From the NCBI GenBank assembly GCA_020073705.1, contig JAIQES010000003.1, positions 55,463 to 119,462 of the forward strand: a DNA stretch of 64,000 bases, read 5' to 3'. Source of the DNA: Terriglobia bacterium. Its GTDB lineage: Bacteria; Acidobacteriota; Terriglobia; Acidiferrales; UBA7541. Below are positions 1 through 8,377 of this stretch, in pieces. The notes under the pieces are model-generated. The model was not told the DNA's origin. It was given only the letters and a program-made list of their open reading frames with translations, and made no database searches. Numbering within the stretch: the stretch's first letter is position 1; the number at the start of each line of letters is the position of its first letter. Made by a program: the position numbers and the translations under genes.

Positions 1-2
1 AC

Positions 3-1460
3 GGGCAATGGCTCGCGTTTTTCAGCACCGACGCGCAGGAACTCAAAAAGATTTCCATCCAGGGTGGCCCTCCGGCGACTCTGGTAAAGGCTAGGGGACT
101 AAACGGGGCGACCTGGGGAAGCGACGACACTATCATCTATGCCAGCCAGGTTAATACCGGCCTCCAAAGGGTTTCATCCGCTGGTGGAACGCCGGAGTGG
201 ATTACGCATGTAGACTCCACCAAGGGAGAAACCGCTCATCGTTGGCCGGTTTTCTTGCCGGGAGGCAAGGCGTTTCTCTTCGCGATCGAGAAAGGTAGCA
301 GCCCGGACGATGCGCAGATCGTGGTGCAACGGCTCGATACCGGGCAACGGCGGCCTCTGGTCCAAGGCGGCACCTTTCCTCAGTATGCGCCGGCAGGGTA
401 TCTGGTATATGTCCATCGGGGAACACTCCTGGCCGTTCCGTTTGATGTGGACCGATTACAGGTGAAGGGCCCAGCGGTTCCCGTTGCTGAAAATGTCCGG
501 GAATCCGGTAATGGCGCGGCGCAATTCGGCCTTTCTCCTCAGGGGTCGCTGGTTTATGTTCCCGCTGCGCGCGGGGTTCAAGGGCCCCAACGCAAGCTGG
601 TGTGGGTCAATCGCGATGGAACAGAGCAATCGTTGGCCGCACCTGAGCGCGTCTACTATGCACCGCGTCTTTCTCACGACGGCCGGCGGGTAGCCGTGAC
701 AATCGAAGAACCGGGAGGAGCTCAAATCTGGTTGTACGATCTGTCGCGAGAGACATTGACCCGGTTTACGTTTGAGGGAAACAACAACGAATACCCAGCT
801 TGGGCGCCGGATGGCAAGAGGATCGCGTTTCGTTCAGATAAGGAAGGGCCGCTGAACCTTTTCTGGCAACGGGCCGACGGCAGTGGCGGGCTGGAGCGGT
901 TGACCACCAGCGAGTACTCTCAAGCCCCGAGTTCCTGGTCCCCAGACGGGCAACTGCTGGCCTTCACCGAACTCAACCCCGCGATGGCGCGGGATATCTG
1001 GGTGCTGCGGCTCAGCGACCGCAGGCCGCAGCCTTTCTTCCGAAACGAAAGCGACCCACGCTTTTCTCCCGACGGGCGCTGGCTGGCCTATGTCTCGAAT
1101 GAATCCGGCCGCTTGGAGATTTACGTCCAGCCCTTTCCGGGCCCGGGCGGGAAGTGGCAGATCTCGACTGAGGGTGGCTCCGAGCCGTTGTGGAACCCGA
1201 GCGGGCCGGAGCTGTTCTACCGCAGCGGCAACAACAAGATGATGGCGGTGGAGGTCACCACGCAGCCGAGCTTTTCGGCGGGCACGCCGAAGATGCTTTT
1301 CGAGGGACAGTACTTGTCCACCGCAGGGCCATGGTTTTGTAATTACGATGTGTCCCCGGATGGTCAGCACTTTTTGATGATCAAAGAAAGCGAGCCGCAA
1401 ATCAACGTCGTGCTGAACTGGTTTGAAGAGTTGAAGCGCCGCGTGCCCACAAAGCAGTGA
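3..1460 (+). CDS. C-terminal PD40/TolB-like beta-propeller, probably of a Ser/Thr protein kinase (5' partial)
   Basis: The reading frame is open from the left edge, so the start lies outside the window. About 485 residues are visible, made of repeated TolB/PD40 blades: PDG motifs such as WAPDGKRIAF, WSPDGQLLAF and FSPDGRWLAYVSNESG recur about every 40-45 residues. The ending, with VSPDGQHFLMIK followed by a VVLNWFEEL-like tail, is known to me from acidobacterial proteins that carry an N-terminal serine/threonine kinase domain, a membrane segment and a C-terminal propeller. The kinase part is not visible, so that domain is inferred. A stand-alone TolB-like protein is the alternative. The decayed kinase-type start just downstream supports the kinase reading. 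Confidence 0.75.
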   Translation, partial: GQWLAFFSTDAQELKKISIQGGPPATLVKARGLNGATWGSDDTIIYASQVNTGLQRVSSAGGTPEWITHVDSTKGETAHRWPVFLPGGKAFLFAIEKGSSPDDAQIVVQRLDTGQRRPLVQGGTFPQYAPAGYLVYVHRGTLLAVPFDVDRLQVKGPAVPVAENVRESGNGAAQFGLSPQGSLVYVPAARGVQGPQRKLVWVNRDGTEQSLAAPERVYYAPRLSHDGRRVAVTIEEPGGAQIWLYDLSRETLTRFTFEGNNNEYPAWAPDGKRIAFRSDKEGPLNLFWQRADGSGGLERLTTSEYSQAPSSWSPDGQLLAFTELNPAMARDIWVLRLSDRRPQPFFRNESDPRFSPDGRWLAYVSNESGRLEIYVQPFPGPGGKWQISTEGGSEPLWNPSGPELFYRSGNNKMMAVEVTTQPSFSAGTPKMLFEGQYLSTAGPWFCNYDVSPDGQHFLMIKESEPQINVVLNWFEELKRRVPTKQ

Positions 1461-1473
1461 CGAGCGAACGGAG

Positions 1474-1630
1474 ATGAATAATCGCTGGCAACAAATCGAG
1501 CAGCTTTATCACGCGGCGCTGGAACGCGAGGGGAACCATCGTGCCGCGCTGATTGGCTGGAATAGACAGCGATGAAATCGCAGCGGGAAGATCTCGGGGC
1601 AGTTTTATGGTTGACTGCCCAAGAGGTCAT
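1474..1630 (+). pseudogene. Decayed N-terminus of a Ser/Thr kinase gene
   Basis: Starting at the ATG, 14 bases after the previous stop, the frame reads MNNRWQQIEQLYHAALERE. This matches the usual opening of acidobacterial PD40 kinases (RW-x-x-I/V-E-x-LYHAALE-R). The frame then stops at 1570-1572. In a shifted frame a segment resembling the following family region is still readable (LGAVLWLTAQEVMKI, compare SLLAYDAQAERFI-type sequences). No kinase domain follows before the opposing pheT gene. I read it as a truncated, frameshifted remnant of a tandem kinase gene. The family match is from memory and the second segment is weak. Confidence 0.5.
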
Positions 1631-1635
1631 GAAAA

Positions 1636-3729
1636 TTACGACGCGCGAAGGGAGGCTCCGAGCTTTTGTTCGAGCGCAGCGACGATGCGCGATGAGAAAT
1701 CGGTCAGTTGCGATTCGGTGAGCGTGGCATGGCGGCTCTCGAAGGTCACGCGCACCAGAAGAGAAAATTTTCCTTCCGGCACGTGTTTTCCACGAAACAG
1801 GTCCACGGCCTCGATGGAGGAGACTTCGGCAATGCCGAGAGCGCGAATGGCCTCCACGACTCCGGCGAACGCGGTCCCCTCGCTGAGCAGGAGAGAAAAA
1901 TCACGCTCGACCGCGGGGAAGCGGGAAAGCGGTTTGTAGCGCAATGCCGCGCGCGCCGCCCGGTAACCCGCGCAGAGGGGATCAAGTTCCAGTTCGGCAA
2001 CGTATGCGTCCTGCCGCAGCTTGAACTGTTCGGCGGCGCGCCGCGCGAGTTGCCCGGCAAGACCGATCGGGCGTGAGGCCGCGCCCCCGGCGCCGAGTGA
2101 AATTGTTCCCGCGCGCGCTGGATGGAGCCATGCAGGCCCCCCCGCCTTCCACAGGATTCCGCCCGCCAGGTGTCCGATCTGGTCGAGGTCGCCCTTTAGG
2201 TCGGCGAACACAAATTCGCGCTCGCTTTCGGCCACACCCTTCTCCCTCGCGAGGCCCGTTGCGCCGAGCGTCAGCACAGGCGTCTCGACCGGCTCCGCGC
2301 CGCTCCACCGATACGTCTTTCCGAATTCGAAGAGGCGAATATTGCGCTGCGCGTGATTCAGATTCCATTCCAGCGCCGCCGCCATGGTGACCACGCCGGT
2401 CGAGCGCATGACGGACGCGTCTTCCGCGAGCGGGTTCGCGATACGCGCAGGCGCGGCACTTTCCGCGCGGAAAATCGCGTCGCTCGGTTCGTCCACGATC
2501 GGAATCGTGATGATTTCCTGATAGCCCAGGCCGATCAGACGCTCGCGCAGGCGGTCCTCGGCTTCGGTATATTCCAGGCGTGCCGCTGGCAGCTTCGCCG
2601 CCGGCAGCCGCGGCGGAAATTTGTCGACCCCGTAAAGCCGGGCGACCTCTTCAATCAAGTCGATCTCGCGCGCGACGTCACCACGCCACGACGGGCGGCG
2701 GCACGTCCATTTAGCCAAAAATGATCCCGAGCCGCCTCGCGCCGGGTCCATGCGCACGGGCGCAAAACCAAGAGTGGTGAGAATCGCTTCGATATCTCTT
2801 GTCGGGACGTCCGCGCCCATCACGCGCAGCAGTTCCTTGCGCGTCAACTCGATCGCGGGGGCCTCCGTGCGCCCGGGATAAATGTCGACTGCGCCCGCGA
2901 GCACTTCTCCGCCACCCACTTGCTGAATCAACTCCGCACAGCGGCGTGAAGCGAGCTCCGCCATTTTCGGATCCGCGCCGCGCTCGAAACGCACTGAGGC
3001 TTCGGTGCGCAGGCCAAGCGCCTTCGCCGTGCGCCGAATGGAAATCGGATCGAACCATGCCGCCTCGAGCAAAATATTTCGGCTCGTCGCGCGGATCTCG
3101 GTCTCGCCGCCCCCCATCACGCCGGCAAGCGCCACGGCGCGCGCCGCGTCGGCGATCACGCACATCTCGGCCGTAAGTGTGCGCTCGATACCGTCGAGCG
3201 TGCGCATCTTCTCGCCCGGCCGTGCCCGGCGCACGACGATGCGCTGCTCGCTGAGCAAATCCAAGTCGAAAGCGTGGAGCGGATGCCCGAGTTCAAGCAT
3301 GACGTAGTTCGTTGCGTCCACGACGTTGTTGATCGAGGTCTGCCCCAGTGCTTCGAGGCGCTGCCGCAGCCAGTCGGGCGAAGGCCCGACCTCGATGCCG
3401 CGTAGCACGCGCGCCGTGTAGCGGCCGCACAGTTCCGGGGACTTGATCTCCACACGCGTGGCGGCCGAGGCATATCCCGCCGTTTCGCGCGGGTAAGCCT
3501 CCACAGGCTTGAGCATCAGCCGGTACAGCGCCGCCACTTCGCGCGCGATTCCGTAGTGGCCCAAGCAGTCGGCGCGGTTCGAGGTCAGATCAATGTCGAG
3601 CAGCGGGCCCGCGGCGGTTTGCTCGAGCGCTTCGACCGCCGTCCCCGAAAGAGAAAGCCGCGTGCGCAGATCCTCGGGCGTGGCCTTCAGGTCCACGAAC
3701 TCTTTGAGCCAGTTGTAGAGAACTTTCAT
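1636..3729 (-). CDS. pheT: Phenylalanine-tRNA ligase beta subunit, short form
   Basis: This is the beta subunit of the (alpha-beta)2 phenylalanyl-tRNA synthetase, which charges tRNA-Phe together with the adjacent pheS product. The ATG at 3729 (MKVLYNWLKEFV) is preferred over a start 39 bases upstream because it matches the family N-terminus. At 697 residues it is about 100 shorter than the usual ~800. The N-terminal helix runs straight into DIDLTSNRADCLG, so the EMAP/OB-fold tRNA-binding domain that normally lies between them (about residues 40-150) is absent. The B3/B4 editing core, the B5 region, the catalytic-like core (LPAAKLPAARLEYTEAED onwards) and the C-terminal ferredoxin-fold anticodon-binding domain (YKPLSRFPAVERDFS) are present. 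It is the last gene of the infC-rpmI-rplT-pheS-pheT run. Confidence 0.95.
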   Translation of the reverse strand: MKVLYNWLKEFVDLKATPEDLRTRLSLSGTAVEALEQTAAGPLLDIDLTSNRADCLGHYGIAREVAALYRLMLKPVEAYPRETAGYASAATRVEIKSPELCGRYTARVLRGIEVGPSPDWLRQRLEALGQTSINNVVDATNYVMLELGHPLHAFDLDLLSEQRIVVRRARPGEKMRTLDGIERTLTAEMCVIADAARAVALAGVMGGGETEIRATSRNILLEAAWFDPISIRRTAKALGLRTEASVRFERGADPKMAELASRRCAELIQQVGGGEVLAGAVDIYPGRTEAPAIELTRKELLRVMGADVPTRDIEAILTTLGFAPVRMDPARGGSGSFLAKWTCRRPSWRGDVAREIDLIEEVARLYGVDKFPPRLPAAKLPAARLEYTEAEDRLRERLIGLGYQEIITIPIVDEPSDAIFRAESAAPARIANPLAEDASVMRSTGVVTMAAALEWNLNHAQRNIRLFEFGKTYRWSGAEPVETPVLTLGATGLAREKGVAESEREFVFADLKGDLDQIGHLAGGILWKAGGPAWLHPARAGTISLGAGGAASRPIGLAGQLARRAAEQFKLRQDAYVAELELDPLCAGYRAARAALRYKPLSRFPAVERDFSLLLSEGTAFAGVVEAIRALGIAEVSSIEAVDLFRGKHVPEGKFSLLVRVTFESRHATLTESQLTDFSSRIVAALEQKLGASLRAS

Positions 3730-3788
3730 TTTTAGTGCTTTCGCACCGCGACCCGGCACCCTAAACAATCAAATGTCTGGCGATAAGT

Positions 3789-3921
3789 TTTGTGGGTCGG
3801 ACCTTCAGGTCCGACGACAACCCATCATGGGGAGAGCGGCCTTTAGGCCCTGAAGCTTCAGGGGCTGAAGCCCAAGTCCCCTCTGCCTGCTGATGTCGCA
3901 GCTAAAGCTCCGACCCACAAA
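3789..3921. repeat. Dispersed palindromic repeat, copy 1 (133 bp, 13-bp terminal inverted repeats)
   Basis: The element begins with TTTGTGGGTCGGA and ends with TCCGACCCACAAA, a perfect 13-bp inverted repeat. Inside are further short palindromes (ACCTTCAGGT; GCTTCAGGGGCTGAAGC). It lies between pheS and pheT on the minus-strand operon, so it would be transcribed between them. Related copies are at 57272-57412 and, as a half copy, at 55722-55791. There is no coding capacity. A REP/MITE-like non-autonomous element is the likely class. Confidence 0.8.
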
Positions 3922-3992
3922 CCTCCCAATATTTGACTTCTAACGCAATGGGTTAGGTGCCGCAACTGCCCGTTGCAGTCCGCCCCACCTTT

Positions 3993-5096
3993 CTATGCGA
4001 ATTGTCGCAAGAACCGCACGTCGTTTTGAAAATAAAGCTGCAAATCGTTGACGTTATATTTGAGCTGTGTCAGCCGCTCGACGCCCAGACCGAATGCGAA
4101 GCCGGAAAGCCGCTTCGCGTCGTAATTCACAAAGCCGTAGACAGCCGGATCGACCATGCCCGCGCCGAACAGTTCGATCCAGCCCGACTGCTTGCACACC
4201 GAGCAGCCGGACCCGCCGCAGAACACGCACGTCGCGTCCACCTCGACCGAAGGCTCGGTGAATGGAAAATAGCTCGGGCGGAGGCGCGTCTTCACCTTGG
4301 GCCCAAAAAATTCGCGCACGAAATATTCGACCGTGCCCGCGAAGTCGCAGAAGGTGATGTCGATGTCGACGGCGAGGCCCTCGATCTGGTGAAACATGAA
4401 GCCGTGCGTCGCGTCGGGGTTGTCGCGGCGATAAACCTTGCCGGGCACAATGATGCGCACGGGCGGCTGCTGTTTTTCCATCATGCGCACCTGCATGGGC
4501 GAGGTGTGCGTGCGCAGAAGGCGCGCCCCGGCGCCCGGCGGTGTCGCGAGGTAGAAGGTGTCCATGCTGTCGCGCGCCGGATGGTGCTCGGGAATGTTGA
4601 GCGCCTCGAAGTTGTAGTAGGGGGTTTCCATCTCCGGCCCGGCGACTACCGTGTAGCCGAGCGATAGAAAAATCCGCTCGATTTCCTCGAAGGTCTGCCG
4701 CAGCGGATGCCGCGAGCCAAGCGGGCGGATCACGCCGGGTAGCGAGAAATCTTCACGCTCCCGCGCGAGCGCCGCTTGGTCAGCTGCGGCTTCGAGCTGG
4801 GCCTGCTGCCCGGCCAATACGGACTCGATGTGACCCTTCAGATCGTTGAGGGCTTGACCAACGACACGTTTGAGTTCGGGCGATGCGGGCTTGAGCCAGT
4901 TGTTCGTGATGCGCGTCAGCACGCCGGATTTGCGGCCGAGCCAAACGCCGCGCAATTCTTCCCATCGCCGCATGTCCGGCATGGCCGCAGCTTCTCGCGC
5001 GAATTGTTCCCGCACATCGTCGAATAAGCGCAGAACTGCGTCCGCGTCGGCGACGTCCAGGTCCGCCAGGGTTTTCGCTGTCGGGTCGTTCGCCAT
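3993..5096 (-). CDS. pheS: Phenylalanine-tRNA ligase alpha subunit
   Basis: The catalytic alpha subunit of phenylalanyl-tRNA synthetase, a class II enzyme that forms Phe-AMP and transfers it to tRNA-Phe. The N-terminal ~100 residues form the usual coiled coil (EELRGVWLGRKSGVLTRITN). Class II motifs follow: motif 2 within MRMMEKQQPPVRIIVPGKVYRR with DATHGFMFHQIEGLAVD, and motif 3 near FGLGVERLTQLKYNVNDLQ. Its 367 residues are slightly longer than the E. coli protein because of an N-terminal extension. A CVFCGGSGCSVCKQSGW segment gives four clustered cysteines of a type seen in many bacterial PheS proteins. The gene lies 17 bases after rplT; pheT follows after the 3789-3921 repeat. Confidence 0.96.
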   Translation of the reverse strand: MANDPTAKTLADLDVADADAVLRLFDDVREQFAREAAAMPDMRRWEELRGVWLGRKSGVLTRITNNWLKPASPELKRVVGQALNDLKGHIESVLAGQQAQLEAAADQAALAREREDFSLPGVIRPLGSRHPLRQTFEEIERIFLSLGYTVVAGPEMETPYYNFEALNIPEHHPARDSMDTFYLATPPGAGARLLRTHTSPMQVRMMEKQQPPVRIIVPGKVYRRDNPDATHGFMFHQIEGLAVDIDITFCDFAGTVEYFVREFFGPKVKTRLRPSYFPFTEPSVEVDATCVFCGGSGCSVCKQSGWIELFGAGMVDPAVYGFVNYDAKRLSGFAFGLGVERLTQLKYNVNDLQLYFQNDVRFLRQFA

Positions 5097-5113
5097 GGGA
5101 CTGATGCCGAGCC

Positions 5114-5479
5114 TTACGCCTTTGCGCCCAACGAAGCTTTCGCTTGTTCGGCAAGCTGCGTGAATCCGCCCGCGTCCTTCACGGCGAGATCGGCCAGCAT
5201 CTTGCGGTCGATCTCAATGCCAGCCGCCTTGAGCCCATGCATTAACTGGCTGTAAGACATCCCGGCGTTGCGCGCGGCCGCACCGATGCGCTGGATCCAC
5301 AACGTGCGGAATTGGCGCTTGCGGACGCGCCGATCGCGGAAAGAAAAGCGCTCCGCGCGATTCACCGCTTCCTGTGCGGACTGGTAGAGCTTGGATTTTG
5401 TGAGAAAAAATCCCTTTGTGCGCTTCAGAATCTTCTTGCGGCGCGCGCGGCGCTTAGTTCCGCGTTTGACTCGAGCCAT
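5114..5479 (-). CDS. rplT: 50S ribosomal protein L20
   Basis: L20 binds 23S rRNA early in 50S assembly and in many bacteria represses its own operon. The 121-residue product starting [16 protein letters not shown] has the typical length and highly basic N-terminal tail, followed by the globular part ([20 protein letters not shown]). The start at 5479 is set by the conserved N-terminus and by an upstream AGGAG eight bases before the ATG; a longer in-frame opening exists but lacks support. The distance to rpmI is unusually long (243 bases) and contains a possible RNA fold, described separately. pheS follows after 17 bases. Confidence 0.97.
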   Translation of the reverse strand: MARVKRGTKRRARRKKILKRTKGFFLTKSKLYQSAQEAVNRAERFSFRDRRVRKRQFRTLWIQRIGAAARNAGMSYSQLMHGLKAAGIEIDRKMLADLAVKDAGGFTQLAEQAKASLGAKA

Positions 5480-5489
5480 GGCGTTTTCT

Positions 5490-5580
5490 CCTGTGCGGAG
5501 ACGCATCGTTTTCCGAAGCGCCGTTCCCGCGCACGGGACCCGGCACACGATCAGAAAGCGACAGCGTCTCCACGGCGTGT
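5490..5580 (-). promoter_or_regulatory. Candidate structured leader upstream of rplT
   Basis: In minus-strand RNA, GGAGACGC (5571-5564) can pair perfectly with GCGTCTCC (5504-5497), closing a loop of about 60 bases. That loop contains a smaller CCCG/CGGG hairpin (5526-5537). The 3' strand of the long stem ends about ten bases before the rplT Shine-Dalgarno sequence. Known L20 control in E. coli and Bacillus uses folded leader RNA mimicking the L20 site on 23S rRNA, which makes autoregulation a reasonable guess. I have only found pairing by eye and have not tested for alternatives. Confidence 0.3.
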
Positions 5581-5722
5581 TTAGAAGCTCAACGCGAAGT
5601 TTGCAAACAATGGAACCTTCGCACGAGCGATGCCCCGACCAGAATCGGAGCGCTGGCCGGCAGGCCCGCCGTGGCGGGTTGCGCTCTGCCTGGCACAGCA
5701 AAAAGCAAAAAGAATAAATCTT

Positions 5723-5938
5723 CTAGCCGTACGGCAACATCTTGTGGACGTTCTTGGCGTCCGCGGCATGGACTTGCGTCATCTTCTTTAGCCGGCGCAT
5801 CCTGTTGGCCTTCTTGGTGCCGAGCAAGTGCCGCTTGCCGGAATGCATTCGCAGGATTTTCCCGGTCGCCGTGATCTTGAAGCGCTTGGCGGCGCCGCGA
5901 TGCGTTTTCAACTTGAGCTTCTTCACCTTTTTTCCCAC
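5723..5938 (-). CDS. rpmI: 50S ribosomal protein L35
   Basis: The 71-residue basic protein starting (GTG)GKKVKKLKLKTHRGAAKRF is a standard L35, with the conserved THRGAAKRFK motif near the N-terminus and HLLGTKKANRMRRL in the middle. GTG is the initiation codon, with GAGGT eight to twelve bases upstream. It sits 33 bases after infC in the classical infC-rpmI-rplT order. Confidence 0.96.
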   Translation of the reverse strand: MGKKVKKLKLKTHRGAAKRFKITATGKILRMHSGKRHLLGTKKANRMRRLKKMTQVHAADAKNVHKMLPYG

Positions 5939-5971
5939 GAACGTTACCTCGATAAAATTCTTTCCGAAGCG

Positions 5972-6547
5972 TCAGGCTTGCCCCCCGGCGGGCGTTCCTG
6001 CCGGTTTGGCCGTGCCGCCCTTTTTCGGCGCCAGCAAGGCCATGAGGATGTTGGCTTCCATGCGCGGGCCGATCTCGACCAGCGCATGATCGGCGATTTC
6101 CTGCAACAGGCGATGCATTTTCGCGCGGCCCACTTCCTGATGGGCCATTTCGCGGCCGCGATGAAAGATCATCGCTTTGACCTTGTGGCCTTCGCCCAGA
6201 AACCGGATGATTTGGTTCTTGCGAACCTGGTAGTCGTGTTCCGCGGTGGCTGGCCGGAACTTGACTTCCTTGAGCTGCGAACCCTTCTGGTGCTTGCGCT
6301 GCTCGTGCGCTTTCTTGCTGGTCTGGTAGAGGTATTTGCCGAAGTCGGTGATCTTGCAAACCGGCGGATCGGCGGTCGGTGAGATTTCCACCAGGTCGAG
6401 CCCCCGCTCGCGGGCAAGTTTGATGGCCTCAAACGGCGGCATCACACCTAGCTGCCCACCATCTTCATCCACGACTCGAATTTCGCGCGCCCGGATGCGG
6501 TCATTCACCCGGGTGCGGTCAGCCTGCCGAAAACTCCGTTCAGCGAT
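5972..6547 (-). CDS. infC: Translation initiation factor IF-3 (probable AUC start)
   Basis: IF-3 binds the 30S subunit, keeps it from joining 50S too early and checks start-codon pairing. The N-terminal domain begins at RVNDRIRAREIRVVDEDG, and the C-terminal domain includes KVKAMIFHRGREMAHQEVG and IGPRMEANILMALLAPKK; the tail is Ala/Gly-rich. No ATG, GTG or TTG is well placed for the family N-terminus except an internal GTG. A strong GGGAGGTGG at 6561-6553 lies a few bases upstream of an in-frame ATC at 6547 (IAERSFRQADRTRVND). Because IF-3 discriminates against such codons and is known to autoregulate through AUU in enterobacteria, an AUC start is plausible. The product would be 191 residues. 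An upstream opening to 6673 is not supported. Confidence 0.9.
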   Translation of the reverse strand: MAERSFRQADRTRVNDRIRAREIRVVDEDGGQLGVMPPFEAIKLARERGLDLVEISPTADPPVCKITDFGKYLYQTSKKAHEQRKHQKGSQLKEVKFRPATAEHDYQVRKNQIIRFLGEGHKVKAMIFHRGREMAHQEVGRAKMHRLLQEIADHALVEIGPRMEANILMALLAPKKGGTAKPAGTPAGGQA

Positions 6548-6815
6548 AAACCCACCTCCCAAAATTGCGCTCGCCCGAAGGCGGCGCCGACATCCTACCC
6601 CATTCCCATCCGCTCCCTGCAAGCCTCCCGGAGGATGGTTTTCTGAGTATAGCACGGAGACGTTACCGGGCAAGAGTCCGGTCCTTCATTTTTTTCTCTG
6701 AGCCGGACACACCAAGAGTTGCGGAGTTCCAAGTTGCAGGATACGTACGCGCGGTGCAACTGTCTTCCCGTGCTCCCGGCCCGTGTGTTCTAATTCGTGG
6801 GCGAATCTTTCTGCC

Positions 6816-8342
6816 ATGTCCACGGCCGCAACGTCACCGGAACCCTCTTCGCGTATCAGCCGCCGCGCGGCCTCCCGCCCGGGCGCCGGGCGCTGCGCGA
6901 TGGTTGTTTCGTTATTGCTGCTCCTGAACTTTCTGTACTTTCTCTGTTCCACCGGCCGCGTGCGCACGATGGACGAGGTGTCGGCAGCTTTTCAAGTAGA
7001 AAGCCTGGCCCGGCATGGCACGGCCGCAATCCCTCAGGCCGTAAAAGCGCAATTGTTTTACGGCAGAATCGACCGTTTCGGCGATCCCGAATCGCCCTAC
7101 CCGCCCGCCCAGTCCGTTGCCATGTTGCCGTGGTATGCCGCCGGACAGTTCGCCGCGCACCATTTTCCCGGGATTGCGAAGGGTGCGCGAGATATCGTGA
7201 GCGATTTTTTCTTGACCGGCGAGAGTGCGCTGTTCTCGGCGCTCGCTGCCGCGTTGGCGCTATTGATTTTTCTGCAACTCGGAATTGAGCCTAAGACATC
7301 GCTGGCTGCGGCGGCAATTCTCGCGCTTGCCACACCCCTGGCGGCATATTCTGGCTGGCTGTTCTCCGAGCCTCTTGCGGCGGCGCTTCTGCTGGGCGCC
7401 GCGACTGTGCTCTTCGCTCAGCCGCAGGAAGCATCCATCACGGTGCCGCGCGCTCTCATCGCGGGAATGCTGCTCGGCGCGGCCATCTGGGTGAGGCCGA
7501 CGCACGTGCTCGCCGTGCCTGTGTTTCTTGCTGCGGTCTTTGCGCGCCAGCGGAACAGAGGCTGGAGCGCCGCCGTTGCCATTGCAGCCGCCGCCGGAAT
7601 TGCTGCAAGCATGATGCTGTGGCGCAACACGTACCTTTACGGCAGCCCCTTTGTGTTCGGGTACCCATCCGCGACGGAAGGCGGAAAGGTCGTCAACACG
7701 TTCGAAACCCCGCTCGCCACCGGGCTGGCGGGATTCCTGCTTTCACCCGGAAAATCAATATTTCTGTTTTCGCCGCCGGTCTTGCTTGCTCTTATCGGTC
7801 TGCCGAGGCTGTGGCGCCGCGACCGCGGGCTGGCCGTGGTGGCTGCGGTCACGCCGCTTGTTTATCTGTTCTTTTACGCGACATACACGCAGTGGGAGGG
7901 CGGATATTGCTACGGGCCACGCTACCTTGTGCCGTCACTTGCCCTGCTCGGATTGGGCGTCGGTCCGGCGCTTGAGACGGCCTCGCGCGGAGTGCGCCGC
8001 CTGGCGGCTGCCGTGTTCATCGCGGGATTCTTCGTGCAGGTTATCGGGGTGGCAACAAGTTTCCTCGAAGCCGCGGTGGCCGGTGGCTATTATGATGCGC
8101 AATATAACTACCGGATGAGCTATTCGCCGCTCTTCCTGCAAACTCGCCTGCTGCTGCATTACGCCTCGACGTCCACACCAGCGCCAATCGGCCGCGGCTT
8201 TGACAAGTGGTGGATTTTCCTGTCGCGGGCCGGTGTTTCAAACGCAACGCTCATCGTTATGGCGGGGTCTTTGCTGTTGTGCACCATAGCCTCGGCGTGG
8301 TGGTTGCGCCGGGCATTCTCGAAAGCCACGGCCGCCGCGTAA
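6816..8342 (+). CDS. Polytopic membrane protein, GT-C glycosyltransferase-like
   Basis: About 508 residues with some ten hydrophobic segments, beginning near residue 30 (MVVSLLLLLNFLYFLCS). The first periplasmic loop has a conserved-looking DEVSAAFQVESLARHG and an Asp/Glu-rich stretch, and a late loop reads QWEGGYCYGPRYLVPSLAL. This architecture resembles GT-C (PMT/ArnT-type) glycosyltransferases that use lipid-linked sugars; the acceptor is unknown. The ATG at 6816 is chosen over a GTG at 6783 because of the hydrophilic N-terminal tail that starts there. It is divergent from infC and convergent with DUF4242/thrS, and so splits the thrS-infC neighbourhood. Confidence 0.6.
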   Translation: MSTAATSPEPSSRISRRAASRPGAGRCAMVVSLLLLLNFLYFLCSTGRVRTMDEVSAAFQVESLARHGTAAIPQAVKAQLFYGRIDRFGDPESPYPPAQSVAMLPWYAAGQFAAHHFPGIAKGARDIVSDFFLTGESALFSALAAALALLIFLQLGIEPKTSLAAAAILALATPLAAYSGWLFSEPLAAALLLGAATVLFAQPQEASITVPRALIAGMLLGAAIWVRPTHVLAVPVFLAAVFARQRNRGWSAAVAIAAAAGIAASMMLWRNTYLYGSPFVFGYPSATEGGKVVNTFETPLATGLAGFLLSPGKSIFLFSPPVLLALIGLPRLWRRDRGLAVVAAVTPLVYLFFYATYTQWEGGYCYGPRYLVPSLALLGLGVGPALETASRGVRRLAAAVFIAGFFVQVIGVATSFLEAAVAGGYYDAQYNYRMSYSPLFLQTRLLLHYASTSTPAPIGRGFDKWWIFLSRAGVSNATLIVMAGSLLLCTIASAWWLRRAFSKATAAA

Positions 8343-8377
8343 TTGTTAATTATTCACTTCGTTCCTTAGCTGTCGCG

